Both the position numbers and the translations under genes were made by a program. From NCBI RefSeq assembly GCF_900110275.1, contig NZ_FODC01000013.1:1-49592 (forward strand): a stretch of DNA of 49,592 bases, written 5' to 3'. Shown piece after piece: positions 1 through 9,026 of the stretch. Origin of the DNA: Duganella sp. CF517. Its GTDB lineage: Bacteria; Pseudomonadota; Gammaproteobacteria; Burkholderiales; Burkholderiaceae_D. Within the stretch, counting starts at the first letter, position 1. Each line of letters starts with the position of its first letter. The notes beneath the pieces were generated by a model. It did not search any database. It saw only the letters and a list, made by a program, of their open reading frames with translations, and was not told where the DNA came from.

Positions 1-265
1 GGTCGCGGCTGGCGGCCGTCATCAACTCCAGCAGCACCGGCTGGCCGATCAGCGACTTGAGCGAAATGGCGGCGTCGGTCGAGAGCGCGGCGATCCTGAA
101 GCTGAAGCCGGTGCCGATACCTTCCTCGCCGCGCACGCACTCGGCCAGCAGCACGTCGGCGCCAAGCGGTGTCGTCAGCTTGAGCAGCCGCGTGCTTTGC
201 GAGAAACCGGCGAGCAAAGCGAGCGGGTCGGACTCGCCTGACTGTGATGGAATCGATTCTGACAT
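1..265 (-). CDS. VgrG-type T6SS spike protein, N-terminal fragment (runs off window)
   Basis: The leftward reading frame starts at the ATG at 263-265 and stays open to the window edge, giving 88 residues. After a short polar leader comes RLLKLTTPLGADVLL, then a segment ending in LKSLIGQPVLLELMTA. This is the typical first beta-barrel of VgrG proteins (gp27-like head), which trimerise to form the T6SS puncturing spike. A GGAG ribosome site lies about 10 bases upstream (276-279). It is divergent from the tssF-vgrG block to the right, so two spike genes face away from each other across 335 bases. The C-terminus, and so any cargo domain, lies outside the window. Confidence 0.8.
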   Translation of the reverse strand, partial: MSESIPSQSGESDPLALLAGFSQSTRLLKLTTPLGADVLLAECVRGEEGIGTGFSFRIAALSTDAAISLKSLIGQPVLLELMTAASRD

Positions 266-600
266 GTGACTCACACTCCGATGCATGGCGCTGGGAAACA
301 GCGACTGACGTGATGCAATCCAAGCAAGATTACACCTTAGAATTTGCATCTTTACAAGTATGATTTGAATCGTGCTCAGCTGTACTTGTGCCGAAAACCG
401 GTCGCCTCGGCTTGATATGGCGCAAGCCGCTTAGCGAACAGGATCGTTCAACCGAACGATCCACACGAGCGTGTTGCGTTTCCCGCCGTTGACTCCGGCA
501 CCTTGCGTCACCTCAAAAACACCCACCTTCCGGCGTGACATGATCGACATCCTGCGCAGTCCGTTCGTTGCCTTCAGGCATCGAAGTTGCGCACTCTGCG
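266..600. other. Divergent intergenic region between vgrG fragment and tssF
   Basis: No gene is supported here. The stretch must hold the divergent promoters for the two T6SS transcription units, and the part around 325-375 is AT-richer than its flanks. I could not pick a convincing -35/-10 pair. The only strong structure is the inverted repeat at 441-462, listed separately. Confidence 0.5.
441..462. repeat. Perfect 9-bp inverted repeat with 4-base loop
   Basis: GGATCGTTC (441-449) pairs exactly with GAACGATCC (454-462) around the loop AACC. No T-run follows on either strand, so it is a poor intrinsic terminator. Its position 140 bases upstream of tssF makes an operator or mRNA-leader hairpin possible. 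Confidence 0.5.
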
Positions 601-2451
601 ATGGATGCCGCGATGGAAAAACTACTGCCGTACTTCGAACGAGAACTGAGCCAACTGCGCCGCATGGGCGCCGAGTTCGCCGGCAGGTATCCCCAACTGG
701 CCGGCAACCTGCAGATACGCGGCGAAACCTGCGCCGACCACCACGTCGAACGCCTGATCCAGTCCTGCGCCTTCCTCAACGCCAGCGTCGCCAAGCGGCT
801 GGACGACGGCCACTCCGGCTTCACCGAAGCGCTGCTCGGCATGCTGTACCCGCACCATTTGCGGCCGATGCCATCGTGCTCGATCGCCCGCATCGACTAC
901 AGCGAAGCGCCGAAAAACTCGGTCAGCAGCGTCACCGTGCTGCCGCGCGGCGCCTCCCTGAAATCGCTGGCGCCCAACACTGTCAGCTGCGGCTTCCGCA
1001 CCGTCTACGACGCCACGGTCGCCCCGGTCGCCATCGGTGCCGCGTGGTTCGAGCCGCACATCCAGGTGCCGTCGACGATCGCGCTGCCGCCCGACGCCAG
1101 CGCCGCGATCTGCATCACGATCGAAAGCACCGGCGTCGCGCGCGGCTTGGAGCTCCAGGGCCTGGGCACCATGCGCGTCTTCATCAACGCCGACGCCACG
1201 CTGCGCGCCACCTTGCGCGACGTGCTCTTCATGCGCACCGCCTGCGCCTGCGTGGAGGCCGGCGGCCAATGGCGCATGCTGGCCAAGCCACCGATCGCGC
1301 CGGTGGGCTTTGCCGACGACGAAGCGCTGCTGCCGGCCGCCCCGTCCGAACACCGCGCGTATCGCCTGCTGAGCGAATACTTCGCCTTCCCGGAAAAATT
1401 CGACTTCTTCGACATCGACCTGGGCGCGCTGATCGCCGCCAGTCCGGTCGACTGCACGCGGCTGACACTTCGCCTCGCGCTGGCCGATGTCCGTCCCGCC
1501 ACGCCCGCCGCGCGCTTGCTGCGCACACTCACCGAAGCGAATCTGGTGCTCGGCTGCACACCCATCATCAACCTGTTCGAAAAAGCGGCCAAGCCCATGT
1601 TGATCCGCGCGGCTGCTGCGTGCCGCAGCTACCCGGTGGTGCTGGACGCGCTGCCACCCGGCGACTGCGAGATCTATAGCGTCGACGCGGTGCAGCTGGT
1701 GAGAAAGCAGCAGCAGGGCAGCAGCATCCAGGACTTCGCGCCTTATTACTCGCTGCGCCAGGGATCGTCCAGCGGGAAAGGCCACTACTGGCTTGAACAC
1801 CGTGACGATCTTGGCGGCGCCACCGACCACGGAGTAGTGCTGACGCTAGTCGACCAGGAGCTATCGCCGCTGCGGATGGAGGACGGCACGGCATCGGTGC
1901 AGGTCACCTGCATCAACCGCAACCTGCCGCAAAACCTGCAGTACGGACGTCCCGACGGCGACCTGCGCGCGGTCAAATCCACCGGCAACTTCCCGATCCG
2001 CATGCTTCGCCGGCCGACCATGTCGCACCCGCAGGCGTTGCACGGCAACAGCCAATGGGGACTGATCGCCCATCTCGCGCCGAATCACCGCACGCTCACC
2101 CAGGAAGGCCTGCCCGCGCTGGCCGCGACGCTGCGGCTGTACGCGCAGCACGACAACGCCACCGCACAGCACCTGATCGAAGGCATCACCGGCTTGTCGC
2201 ACCGCCCCGCCACGGCCTGGATGCGAACCGCCAGCGACAGCGCCTACCTGCGGGGGATCGAAGTGACAGTCACCCTGGACGAAGCGGCATACGCCGACAC
2301 CGGCGTTCACGTCTTCGCCCAGGTGCTGGATCACCTGTTTAGCCTGACCGTCCACTTGAACAGCTACACCCAGGTGGTGATCGTCTCCCAAGCCAGCGGC
2401 AAGGAAGTGCTGCGATGCGCACCGCGCGGCGGCGCTTTGCCGCTGGCTTGA
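601..2451 (+). CDS. tssF: T6SS baseplate subunit TssF (VasA family)
   Basis: TssF is a wedge component of the T6SS baseplate, normally working with TssG, TssE and TssK. The N-terminus (LLPYFERELSQLRRMGAEFAGRYP) and the following GFTEALLGMLYPHHLRPMPS block are hallmark TssF sequence, and the 616-residue length fits the family. I chose the ATG at 601 because the conserved core begins a few residues later; in-frame alternatives are a TTG at 568 and an ATG at 613, and none has a strong ribosome site. It is followed after 37 bases by vgrG. No tssG, tssE or tssK is next to it, which is unusual: tssF normally sits directly before tssG. It may be a second, cargo-linked copy or the edge of a rearranged cluster. 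Confidence 0.88.
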   Translation: MDAAMEKLLPYFERELSQLRRMGAEFAGRYPQLAGNLQIRGETCADHHVERLIQSCAFLNASVAKRLDDGHSGFTEALLGMLYPHHLRPMPSCSIARIDYSEAPKNSVSSVTVLPRGASLKSLAPNTVSCGFRTVYDATVAPVAIGAAWFEPHIQVPSTIALPPDASAAICITIESTGVARGLELQGLGTMRVFINADATLRATLRDVLFMRTACACVEAGGQWRMLAKPPIAPVGFADDEALLPAAPSEHRAYRLLSEYFAFPEKFDFFDIDLGALIAASPVDCTRLTLRLALADVRPATPAARLLRTLTEANLVLGCTPIINLFEKAAKPMLIRAAAACRSYPVVLDALPPGDCEIYSVDAVQLVRKQQQGSSIQDFAPYYSLRQGSSSGKGHYWLEHRDDLGGATDHGVVLTLVDQELSPLRMEDGTASVQVTCINRNLPQNLQYGRPDGDLRAVKSTGNFPIRMLRRPTMSHPQALHGNSQWGLIAHLAPNHRTLTQEGLPALAATLRLYAQHDNATAQHLIEGITGLSHRPATAWMRTASDSAYLRGIEVTVTLDEAAYADTGVHVFAQVLDHLFSLTVHLNSYTQVVIVSQASGKEVLRCAPRGGALPLA

Positions 2452-2488
2452 CGATCCGCCACATCCGCCGCATACCAGAGGAGCAAAC

Positions 2489-5266
2489 GTGGAAAGCGAT
2501 AGCGATTTTTTCAGTTTCATGAGCATGCCCAAGGAGCTGGTCACCTTCAACCGGCCGATCCGGCTCAAGCTCGACCTGCCGGGTGGCATGAGTGACGACA
2601 TGCTGCTGCCGCAGCGTGTATTCGGCACCGAGACGCTCTGCGGCGGCATCGACTACCGCGTTCTGTGCGTCTCGTCCAACGCCACGCTGCCATTGAAGCA
2701 GCTGATCGCCGTGCCGGCCGCGCTGCAATTCGTCACCGACCAGGGGGATTTGCGCAGCGTCTGCGGCATCGTCACCGAAGCCAGCTCCGGCGACAGCGAC
2801 GGCGGACTGGCCAGCTACCAGCTGGTGCTGCGCGACGCCCTGGCGATCCTGGAAAAACGCATCAACACACGCGTGTTCCGCCAGATGGACGAAGTGGAGA
2901 TCGTGCGGCAGATCCTGCTGGAATGGCGACACAAGAGCTCCACGCTCGGCGTCTGCTTCACGGACGAAGTGGACGAGGCGTTCCATCTGCAGGAATATCC
3001 CAAGCGCGAATTCACCATGCAGCACAACGAATCGGACGCCGCCTTCATCCGCCGCCTGCTCAAGCGCAGCGGCATCGGCTGGTACGTGCGCGCCGAGGCC
3101 AACGGCGACGTGCCGACGCACACGCTGGTGCTGTTCAATAGCGCCGACAGCCTGCGCCAGAACGTCGCCGGCACCATCCGCTACCACCGCGACGCCGGCA
3201 CCGAGCAGCGCGACACCATCACCTCCTGGGGCGCGGTGCGCAGCCTGCAACCGGGCATGGTGACGCGGCACAGCTGGGACTACCGCTACTCGCAGGGGCC
3301 GGACTACATGATGGCGCAGGCCAGCAGCGGCGTCGATCAAGGCGTGAGCGGCAACGAGCTTGCCGCCAGCCTGGACGACTACCAGGTGATGATGCCGCAC
3401 GCCGGCGACGACGTCGACGACTTGTGCCGCCTCGGCAAACTGCACATGACGCGCCACGATTTCGAATCGAAGTGCTTCCATGGGGAGGGCAGCGTGCGCG
3501 ATCTGTGCGCCGGCGAATACTTCACCTTGAGCGGGCATCCGGAGGTGGACCAGCACCCGCGCGAGGAACGTGACTTCGTCGTCACGGCTTTGCAGGTGAA
3601 CGCGCAGAACAACCTGCCCAAGGCGCTGGCCGAGCGCGTGGAGCGCCTGTTCTCGCGCAGCCGCTGGACGCAGGGCGCGCATGAGCCGCAAACGCAAAAG
3701 GAGGTCGCGGACAGGATGGCGTCGGGCGCGCTGCGGATGCATTTCCAGTTCACGGCGGTGCGGCGCGGCGTGAAGATCGTACCGGCGTACGACCCGTGCA
3801 CCGACCTGCCGCAGGCGCTGATGCAAAGCGCGATCGTCGTCGGGCCGAAGGGCGAGGAGGTGTATTGCGATCAGATGGGGAGGGTGAAGATTCGCTTTCC
3901 GGGTACGCGGGCGGCGGATCACAAACATGCGGAAGGCTCCGGGGCGTCCAATGACGACAGCGACTCGGCCTGGGTGCGTGTGGCGTCGAACTGGGCGGGG
4001 AACGGGCCGGGTAGTGTGGATCAATGCGGAACTATCGGCCTGCCGCGCGTAGGGACTGAGGTGCTGGTCAATTTCTTGGGCGGTGATCCAGACAAGCCTG
4101 TGATCGTGGGGCAGCTATACAACCAGCAGGCGCAGCCGCCGGCGTTGGGCGATCAAGATGACTTGCCTGCCAACCGGTATCTCTCTGGGATCAAGAGCCG
4201 CGAGATAAAGGGTGATCGCGCCAATCAGCTACGGCTTGATGATACCAATGGAGAGATTAGCGCACAGCTTCGAAGTGATCATGGACGGAGCGAGCTGAAT
4301 CTGGGTTTTCTGACTGAGCCGAGAAAGCACGGAGTTGGCGAAGCGCGGGGCGAGGGCGCAGAACTGCGGAGTGACGAGTCGATCGCTATCCGGGGCGCGA
4401 AAGGCTTGTTGTTAAGCGCTTGGAAGCGACTGAGCGGACCGGAACAACAGCTTGGTCGGGACGAATTCCTATCATTGTTGAATCAATGCGTCGAGCTAGC
4501 CCGCGCGCTTGGGGATTACGCAGAGACCCATCAAGCGCTCCCGACAGACACAGACGAACAATCCAAACTCGGCGATGCTTTCTATAAATGGAATAGCTCA
4601 TCGACGGAAATAAAAGCGGCCGCGATAGCGATCACTGCCCCTACAGGGATCAGTTTCGCCACGCCGAAGGCTTGCGTTACTTACGCAGGTACCAGCTTAG
4701 ACATGTTTGCGCGGAAGCATCTACATCTTGGTAGTGGAGAGAGAGTGGTCGTCAATGCAGGCAAAGGTGTATCGCTGTTTGCTGAAGACGGTGGGGTACG
4801 TGCGATCGCACATCGTGGACAACTTCTTCTGCAGAGCCAGCATGGCGCGACGGCTATCAATGCTTCCACAAATATAACCTTTACGGCGACCGAGGGGCGT
4901 CTCACCGGAATGGCAAAAGAGATTGTGCTTATTTCGGAGGACGGCTCGTACTTAAAGATTGGCGGCGGTATCGAGTTGGGTACGCGGGGGAAGATCAACT
5001 TTCATGGCGCGTCCTTCGAGTTCGCTGGTGGGAAGACATTAAGTACTTCGCTTCCGATTTTTTCGCAATCGGAGCGGAGGCAGAAAAAAGTAATGCAGAT
5101 CGAAATGGTGGATGCGGATGGACAAGCTCCCAATCATGAACCACTTAGCATTATTTCACACGCCGATGCTTCACAGCAATCCGTGGTCTTGGAACGGGGG
5201 GCGTGCGCTATAAAAGATCTTCCGCCCGGGGGGGTCACGATATTTCAAGCTAAACGTCGAAATTAA
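2489..5266 (+). CDS. vgrG: VgrG T6SS spike protein with DUF2345 domain and C-terminal extension
   Basis: This 925-residue protein forms the trimeric T6SS spike. Residues 1 to about 400 are the gp27-like head, including the HNESDAAFIRRLLKRSGIGWY signature. About 445-555 is the gp5-like OB fold (GRVKIRFPG, then SAWVRVASNWAG and GTEVLVNFLGGDPDKPVIVG). About 700-850 is a repetitive DUF2345 beta-helix-type stalk, and about 860-925 is a small extra domain (MQIEMVDADGQ to the end). It starts with GTG behind a good ribosome site (AGAGGAG, 2478-2484). Base composition shifts from GC-rich to AT-richer in the last third, where VgrG meets its cargo, as expected for modular exchange. The small tail probably docks the effector encoded next. 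Confidence 0.92.
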   Translation: MESDSDFFSFMSMPKELVTFNRPIRLKLDLPGGMSDDMLLPQRVFGTETLCGGIDYRVLCVSSNATLPLKQLIAVPAALQFVTDQGDLRSVCGIVTEASSGDSDGGLASYQLVLRDALAILEKRINTRVFRQMDEVEIVRQILLEWRHKSSTLGVCFTDEVDEAFHLQEYPKREFTMQHNESDAAFIRRLLKRSGIGWYVRAEANGDVPTHTLVLFNSADSLRQNVAGTIRYHRDAGTEQRDTITSWGAVRSLQPGMVTRHSWDYRYSQGPDYMMAQASSGVDQGVSGNELAASLDDYQVMMPHAGDDVDDLCRLGKLHMTRHDFESKCFHGEGSVRDLCAGEYFTLSGHPEVDQHPREERDFVVTALQVNAQNNLPKALAERVERLFSRSRWTQGAHEPQTQKEVADRMASGALRMHFQFTAVRRGVKIVPAYDPCTDLPQALMQSAIVVGPKGEEVYCDQMGRVKIRFPGTRAADHKHAEGSGASNDDSDSAWVRVASNWAGNGPGSVDQCGTIGLPRVGTEVLVNFLGGDPDKPVIVGQLYNQQAQPPALGDQDDLPANRYLSGIKSREIKGDRANQLRLDDTNGEISAQLRSDHGRSELNLGFLTEPRKHGVGEARGEGAELRSDESIAIRGAKGLLLSAWKRLSGPEQQLGRDEFLSLLNQCVELARALGDYAETHQALPTDTDEQSKLGDAFYKWNSSSTEIKAAAIAITAPTGISFATPKACVTYAGTSLDMFARKHLHLGSGERVVVNAGKGVSLFAEDGGVRAIAHRGQLLLQSQHGATAINASTNITFTATEGRLTGMAKEIVLISEDGSYLKIGGGIELGTRGKINFHGASFEFAGGKTLSTSLPIFSQSERRQKKVMQIEMVDADGQAPNHEPLSIISHADASQQSVVLERGACAIKDLPPGGVTIFQAKRRN

Positions 5267-5282
5267 ATCTATTGGGTGAGGT

Positions 5283-6677
5283 ATGGAAAGAAATAAGGTA
5301 AATAAAGATGGCACTGCTGCCGCAGCTGAAACAACGAAATCGGCTAAGCACTTAACTGTTCAGATTGACCTTCCAGGACAGCCAATACAGTGCTGGGGGC
5401 AAGATATTGACAAGGTCACTGTTTTACTTCGAAAGCACCGAGATGTCGTTTTTGACATCGACCTATGTGCAGGTAAAACCTATACCGTTTGGGCTGATAG
5501 AAGCGAAATGTATGATGCAAAAAACAAAAAACTGATACATCCGCGAGAAACACTAAATTTTAAGGACGGTGAGTTATTGCATATTTGGGTGTCGCGTGAT
5601 TTTAAAGGAAAAATATTTCTTTATGAGAGCGCAAAATTAATTGGATCTTATAGTCTTCCAAAGGTGGATGTCGGCCTGGAAAGCTCGGATCCTGCCTATA
5701 AACCGCCACCAATAAATATTGCTTTAAAAGCAGAAGGTATTTGGTCAGATCAAAAAGCATTTAAGGTAATGCAGCCAGATGGAAGCTATTCCGTGCCTCG
5801 AGAATTGAAAAATAGCGAAGGCGATAAGTTTCTACATATAGTCGAGTTAAACGAAAAATCAGCCGACATACCAAAAGAAATACTGGATTTTTTCAAACAC
5901 GGCGGCGAAAAAGAGGCATTTTTATCGGGCGGCGTGGCTACTCGCAACTGGATAATGAACCAGATAGCGTCGTTGGCTGGGTACGGGTTCGATAATCGAT
6001 CGTGGATGAAAGAGCTGTTGGGTGAGAGCGTGACGCTAAAGGTAATTGATCATCAGGGCGGGCGGAAGATGTACGCATTTATTTCTGGCTCCGCACGTTT
6101 AAGACAGAATCTTACCGCACACAAATACAGTGCAATGAGTACAAAAGTTTTGGCTTTTACTTTTGGCGCGGGTTCTGTAACGGGGCTTCGCCACGCCGGT
6201 TGGGCGGCACTAAAAGGAAACTTTACGGGTGGCGGCCGCGCTGCAATTATTTTCACTATTGCTGTAGATGTAGCGGAGTGGTTAGGCGACTACTCTAATA
6301 TCGATCCACTTACCGGAAAACCGAAACAAGATTTAACAGATTTATTTGTGAAGATCGGGATCGACGTCGGTAAGAATCTTCTTAACGGTCAGATAGTTAG
6401 CTGGCTGATAGGACTGACCCTCTTCACAGGAGGAACATTTGCGATCGCGTTTATTGTTGTTGGAACAGTAACGGTAACTTTAGCTGTGAATTTTGGCGTC
6501 GATTTCTTGGATAAAGAATTTGGTATTTCTGAAAAACTGGCGTCATCGATTCGAAGAGCGCCTGCATTATTGGAGGAAACATTAAGTAAAGATTACCAAG
6601 GATTTACTAATGCAATCTCACAGGCAATAAAATTTGGAGAGCGAAGCTATGATTCTTCATTGCGGCCCGTTAAGTAA
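5283..6677 (+). CDS. Putative T6SS cargo effector, membrane-acting (function not recognised by family)
   Basis: This is a 464-residue protein 16 bases after vgrG, with ribosome site GGGTGAGG. I do not recognise a named family. Residues about 20-125 look beta-rich and hydrophilic, including a conserved-looking stretch LCAGKTYTVWADRSEMYD. The C-terminal third is hydrophobic and Gly/Val/Thr-rich: one segment around 318-333 (AAIIFTIAVDVAEW) and a hairpin-like pair around 370-403 separated by TGG. A charged amphipathic tail follows. No signal peptide is visible. Position straight after VgrG, AT-rich codon use and the overlapping polytopic membrane gene behind it fit a colicin-like, inner-membrane-depolarising effector delivered by the spike. 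That role is an inference; an unrelated accessory protein remains possible. Confidence 0.6.
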   Translation: MERNKVNKDGTAAAAETTKSAKHLTVQIDLPGQPIQCWGQDIDKVTVLLRKHRDVVFDIDLCAGKTYTVWADRSEMYDAKNKKLIHPRETLNFKDGELLHIWVSRDFKGKIFLYESAKLIGSYSLPKVDVGLESSDPAYKPPPINIALKAEGIWSDQKAFKVMQPDGSYSVPRELKNSEGDKFLHIVELNEKSADIPKEILDFFKHGGEKEAFLSGGVATRNWIMNQIASLAGYGFDNRSWMKELLGESVTLKVIDHQGGRKMYAFISGSARLRQNLTAHKYSAMSTKVLAFTFGAGSVTGLRHAGWAALKGNFTGGGRAAIIFTIAVDVAEWLGDYSNIDPLTGKPKQDLTDLFVKIGIDVGKNLLNGQIVSWLIGLTLFTGGTFAIAFIVVGTVTVTLAVNFGVDFLDKEFGISEKLASSIRRAPALLEETLSKDYQGFTNAISQAIKFGERSYDSSLRPVK

Positions 6678-7410
6678 TCCATGGACTAGGGGCGCCATAA
6701 TTTTTTTTATATATAACTCTTTCTCAATTTTTTTAACTTGGATGGTTTTTGATATAGCTGAAAAACCACAAAATTTCACTGGCCTGCTTTGGCTAGTTGT
6801 TGTAGGGATCTCAATTCTGCTCTATTTTCTAGGAGTGTTTTTTGAAGTTCGGGGGTTGAGATGCTCAATTCTGATTCTCGGGATCTTTGTTGCGCTTCCG
6901 GGTCTTATATTTTGCACTGTACCTTTATTTCTTTTTATGGAATTGGCTAAAATTCGGTCGGAAATAAAGATATCCATCCTTTTTTCATACACATTTTTAT
7001 TGTGTGCATGGTGTTTATTTCAGGCGCGAAAGATAATTTATCTTGAAGGAAAGCACGAATATTTAAAAAAAAATGTGCGAGTAAGGGGGGCAATAGGATT
7101 TTTTTATCCATATTCTGCCGGAATGCTTTGTGAAGAAGGCGGTGGTAAAAGTGTAGGGAAGCGCAGAATCTTGCCGATTATTGTACCAATTATATTTTTT
7201 GGTTATCCGGCGCAGAGGTTAATAGCTGATGTGGGTGGGTCTGTCGGTTTCTTCGGGGTTATTGCAGTTCTAACCATACCCATGGCATTGTATCTTGCAG
7301 GGAAAATTTCTGCTGGTTACTTTCTATGGGTTTATTTAGTTGGAAATTTTGAGAAGAAGAGCAGCATAAAAATATTTTTGAGATACCGTTTTGCATTTCT
7401 GTGTGAGTGA
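6649..7410 (+). CDS. Polytopic membrane protein, probable immunity protein for the upstream effector
   Basis: This 253-residue, very hydrophobic protein has about six or seven predicted membrane segments, roughly residues 15-35, 44-65, 72-97, 108-125, 170-190, 195-212 and 215-235. A cytoplasmic-looking basic loop lies around 128-168 and a basic tail at the end. The chosen ATG at 6649 has a GGAGAG ribosome site at 6635-6640 and overlaps the last 29 bases of the effector gene in another frame, so the two are translationally coupled. Its composition is as AT-rich as the effector's and unlike the surroundings. Immunity proteins against pore-forming effectors are commonly multi-pass inner-membrane proteins, which is the basis for the proposed role. 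I recognise no named family. Confidence 0.55.
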   Translation: MILHCGPLSNPWTRGAIIFFIYNSFSIFLTWMVFDIAEKPQNFTGLLWLVVVGISILLYFLGVFFEVRGLRCSILILGIFVALPGLIFCTVPLFLFMELAKIRSEIKISILFSYTFLLCAWCLFQARKIIYLEGKHEYLKKNVRVRGAIGFFYPYSAGMLCEEGGGKSVGKRRILPIIVPIIFFGYPAQRLIADVGGSVGFFGVIAVLTIPMALYLAGKISAGYFLWVYLVGNFEKKSSIKIFLRYRFAFLCE

Positions 7411-7502
7411 AATCATGGGCGCATAGGTTGGTGAGTGCCCAATTGGATAGCCTTATAAGCTATCGAAACAGTTGAGAAACAGCCTAGAACAAAGGAAAGT
7501 AG

Positions 7503-7769
7503 ATGCCTAACGTCATCCGCGTCGGCGACGAAACGTCACATGGGGGAAAGGTCCTTACCAGCGGCGCTGAGCATTTTGTTGTCGGAGGAAAGCCTGTAGT
7601 CGTGGTTGGAGACAAGTGCATGTGCCCCGTCAACGGTCATCAGAATTGTACTGTCGCCAGTGGAAGTGCAACCCACACTGTCAACGGTAAGGCCGTTGCC
7701 TACGATGGCGACAAAACATCTTGTGGGGCGACGCTAATCTCGTCGCTCGAAACCTTTTCAGAGAGCTGA
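7503..7769 (+). CDS. PAAR-domain T6SS spike-tip protein
   Basis: This 88-residue protein is essentially one PAAR domain, the zinc-binding cone that sharpens the tip of VgrG and can carry effectors. It opens with MPNVIRVGDETSHGGKVL and has candidate metal ligands H13, C39, C41, H46, C49 and C74. The repeated V-x-G-x-x-V-x-x-x-G-D turns are typical of the fold. An AAAGGAAAG ribosome site precedes the ATG. There is no N- or C-terminal toxin extension, so any cargo must bind non-covalently; the next gene, 12 bases downstream, is the natural partner. A short hairpin (GATAGC/GCTATC, 7446-7464) lies in the 92 bases separating it from the immunity gene. Confidence 0.92.
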   Translation: MPNVIRVGDETSHGGKVLTSGAEHFVVGGKPVVVVGDKCMCPVNGHQNCTVASGSATHTVNGKAVAYDGDKTSCGATLISSLETFSES

Positions 7770-7781
7770 CAGGAGATCCCG

Positions 7782-8885
7782 ATGGACGAACGAGTTTTTC
7801 TTGCAGAAGTCGGTGATCCGGTTCCTCCATGGGATGCTAAACACAGGCTTCCGATAAGCGGGGCGGTTGGCCCAGAAATCGCTGATAGTGGAACCATTTT
7901 TAGAGTCAATTCCACGTATATGGATGTCAGCGATCAACCCCACTTGATCAGGCAGTGGCATGTAGGAAGAACGATGGTAGGGTGTCTTTTGGGTCTCCTG
8001 TGCTCAGTTGTTGTATTTATCTTCTTCGCTTATCCACCTCCACGCATCGGAGCGTTGGGGGCTGTAGCGATAGGCGGAAGTCTGCTATGCGCGTTCTACG
8101 CTTTTGAGCTAGCCATACGTTTCGGTGGAGAAGAATTTTTCTGGCTACGACGTCGTCCGATTCGTTTCAATCGTGAGGCGGGTAAAATTTATGCAATTCG
8201 TCATCGGCGCTATCGAAATTCGGCCGTCGCCGGCGATATTTGCTGGGAAATTCCCTGGGATGAGAACTCGATATTTTGCGTGCACAAGAGCCCGTTGAAG
8301 TTTGAGGGAGGTGAGCGCTTCCATATTCGTTGCTACCAACTGGGTCCGAAAGGAAATGTTGCCCGGGCTTTTGCAATTGGCCGTACGTGGCAGGGGGGCG
8401 ACGGCATGCGAGACTTGTTGGCGCAATGGAACTACTGGTGCGCCTACATGAACAGCGGTCCCAAGGACTTGCCCAAGCCTATGCTTTACTTGCCGGAACG
8501 CGAAACAGTTACCGAGAGCTTCTTATGTTGCATGTACGAGTTGGGCTTCTATCTCAAGCTGGGTCCATCGACACGGACCATCTTAAGTCCATTTGTTCTG
8601 CTGTTAGCGAGCTATCGTTTGATGTCGATGTGGACTTGCCGCGATCCGGTTTGGCCGCCGGAGGTTTTAGCCGTCAGTGAAATTACCCCATGGGATATCC
8701 ATACTCAGCCTAGCTATGACACGCCGATTGGTTGGGCTGAAACTGAACGCGCGAGAGTTGAAGGCCGCTACCCACTGGCACCGCGCTGTAGCAATCCTGA
8801 TTGGTCCGGGGAGGCCGATCCGATCGTCAACGCCAAGCGATGGATCGGAACGGGTGACCGCAAAGGATCTAGTCGTAATTCTTGA
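7782..8885 (+). CDS. DUF6708-like membrane protein, T6SS-associated
   Basis: This 367-residue protein has two adjacent transmembrane segments near residues 65-83 and 89-110, then a long soluble part rich in Trp, Tyr and Arg (EEFFWLRRRPIRFNREAGKIYAIRHRRY, cut here into its recognisable parts). An AGGAGAT ribosome site lies at 7771-7776. The overall pattern matches DUF6708 proteins, which in Burkholderiales are frequently found behind PAAR genes; the family label is from memory of that pattern, not a search. Function is not established. It could be a PAAR-delivered effector with a membrane-crossing hairpin, or an accessory or immunity factor. The 3' end is less conserved-looking, and no cognate small immunity gene follows before the restriction genes. 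Confidence 0.6.
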   Translation: MDERVFLAEVGDPVPPWDAKHRLPISGAVGPEIADSGTIFRVNSTYMDVSDQPHLIRQWHVGRTMVGCLLGLLCSVVVFIFFAYPPPRIGALGAVAIGGSLLCAFYAFELAIRFGGEEFFWLRRRPIRFNREAGKIYAIRHRRYRNSAVAGDICWEIPWDENSIFCVHKSPLKFEGGERFHIRCYQLGPKGNVARAFAIGRTWQGGDGMRDLLAQWNYWCAYMNSGPKDLPKPMLYLPERETVTESFLCCMYELGFYLKLGPSTRTILSPFVLLLASYRLMSMWTCRDPVWPPEVLAVSEITPWDIHTQPSYDTPIGWAETERARVEGRYPLAPRCSNPDWSGEADPIVNAKRWIGTGDRKGSSRNS

Positions 8886-9026
8886 AAAGCGGCATCAACA
8901 CCTAGCCACCGCGTATAACTTGCTGCCCAAGCGCACGCGATAGTAAGATCTCGAGAGAGGTCAGCAACTAACCGCTGATCAAACTCTCGATTCCATCGAG
9001 CCAGACGACCAAGCCCAAGGCACCCG

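Noticed and set aside
471..1679. Arg-rich 402-codon frame overlapping tssF
   Set aside because: It is in the wrong frame relative to clear TssF homology and has a composition typical of out-of-frame GC-rich DNA.
8677..8943. An 88-codon frame overlapping the 3' end of the DUF6708-like gene, as a possible immunity gene
   Set aside because: There is no ribosome site, it has no hydrophobic or domain pattern, and most of it lies inside the other gene.
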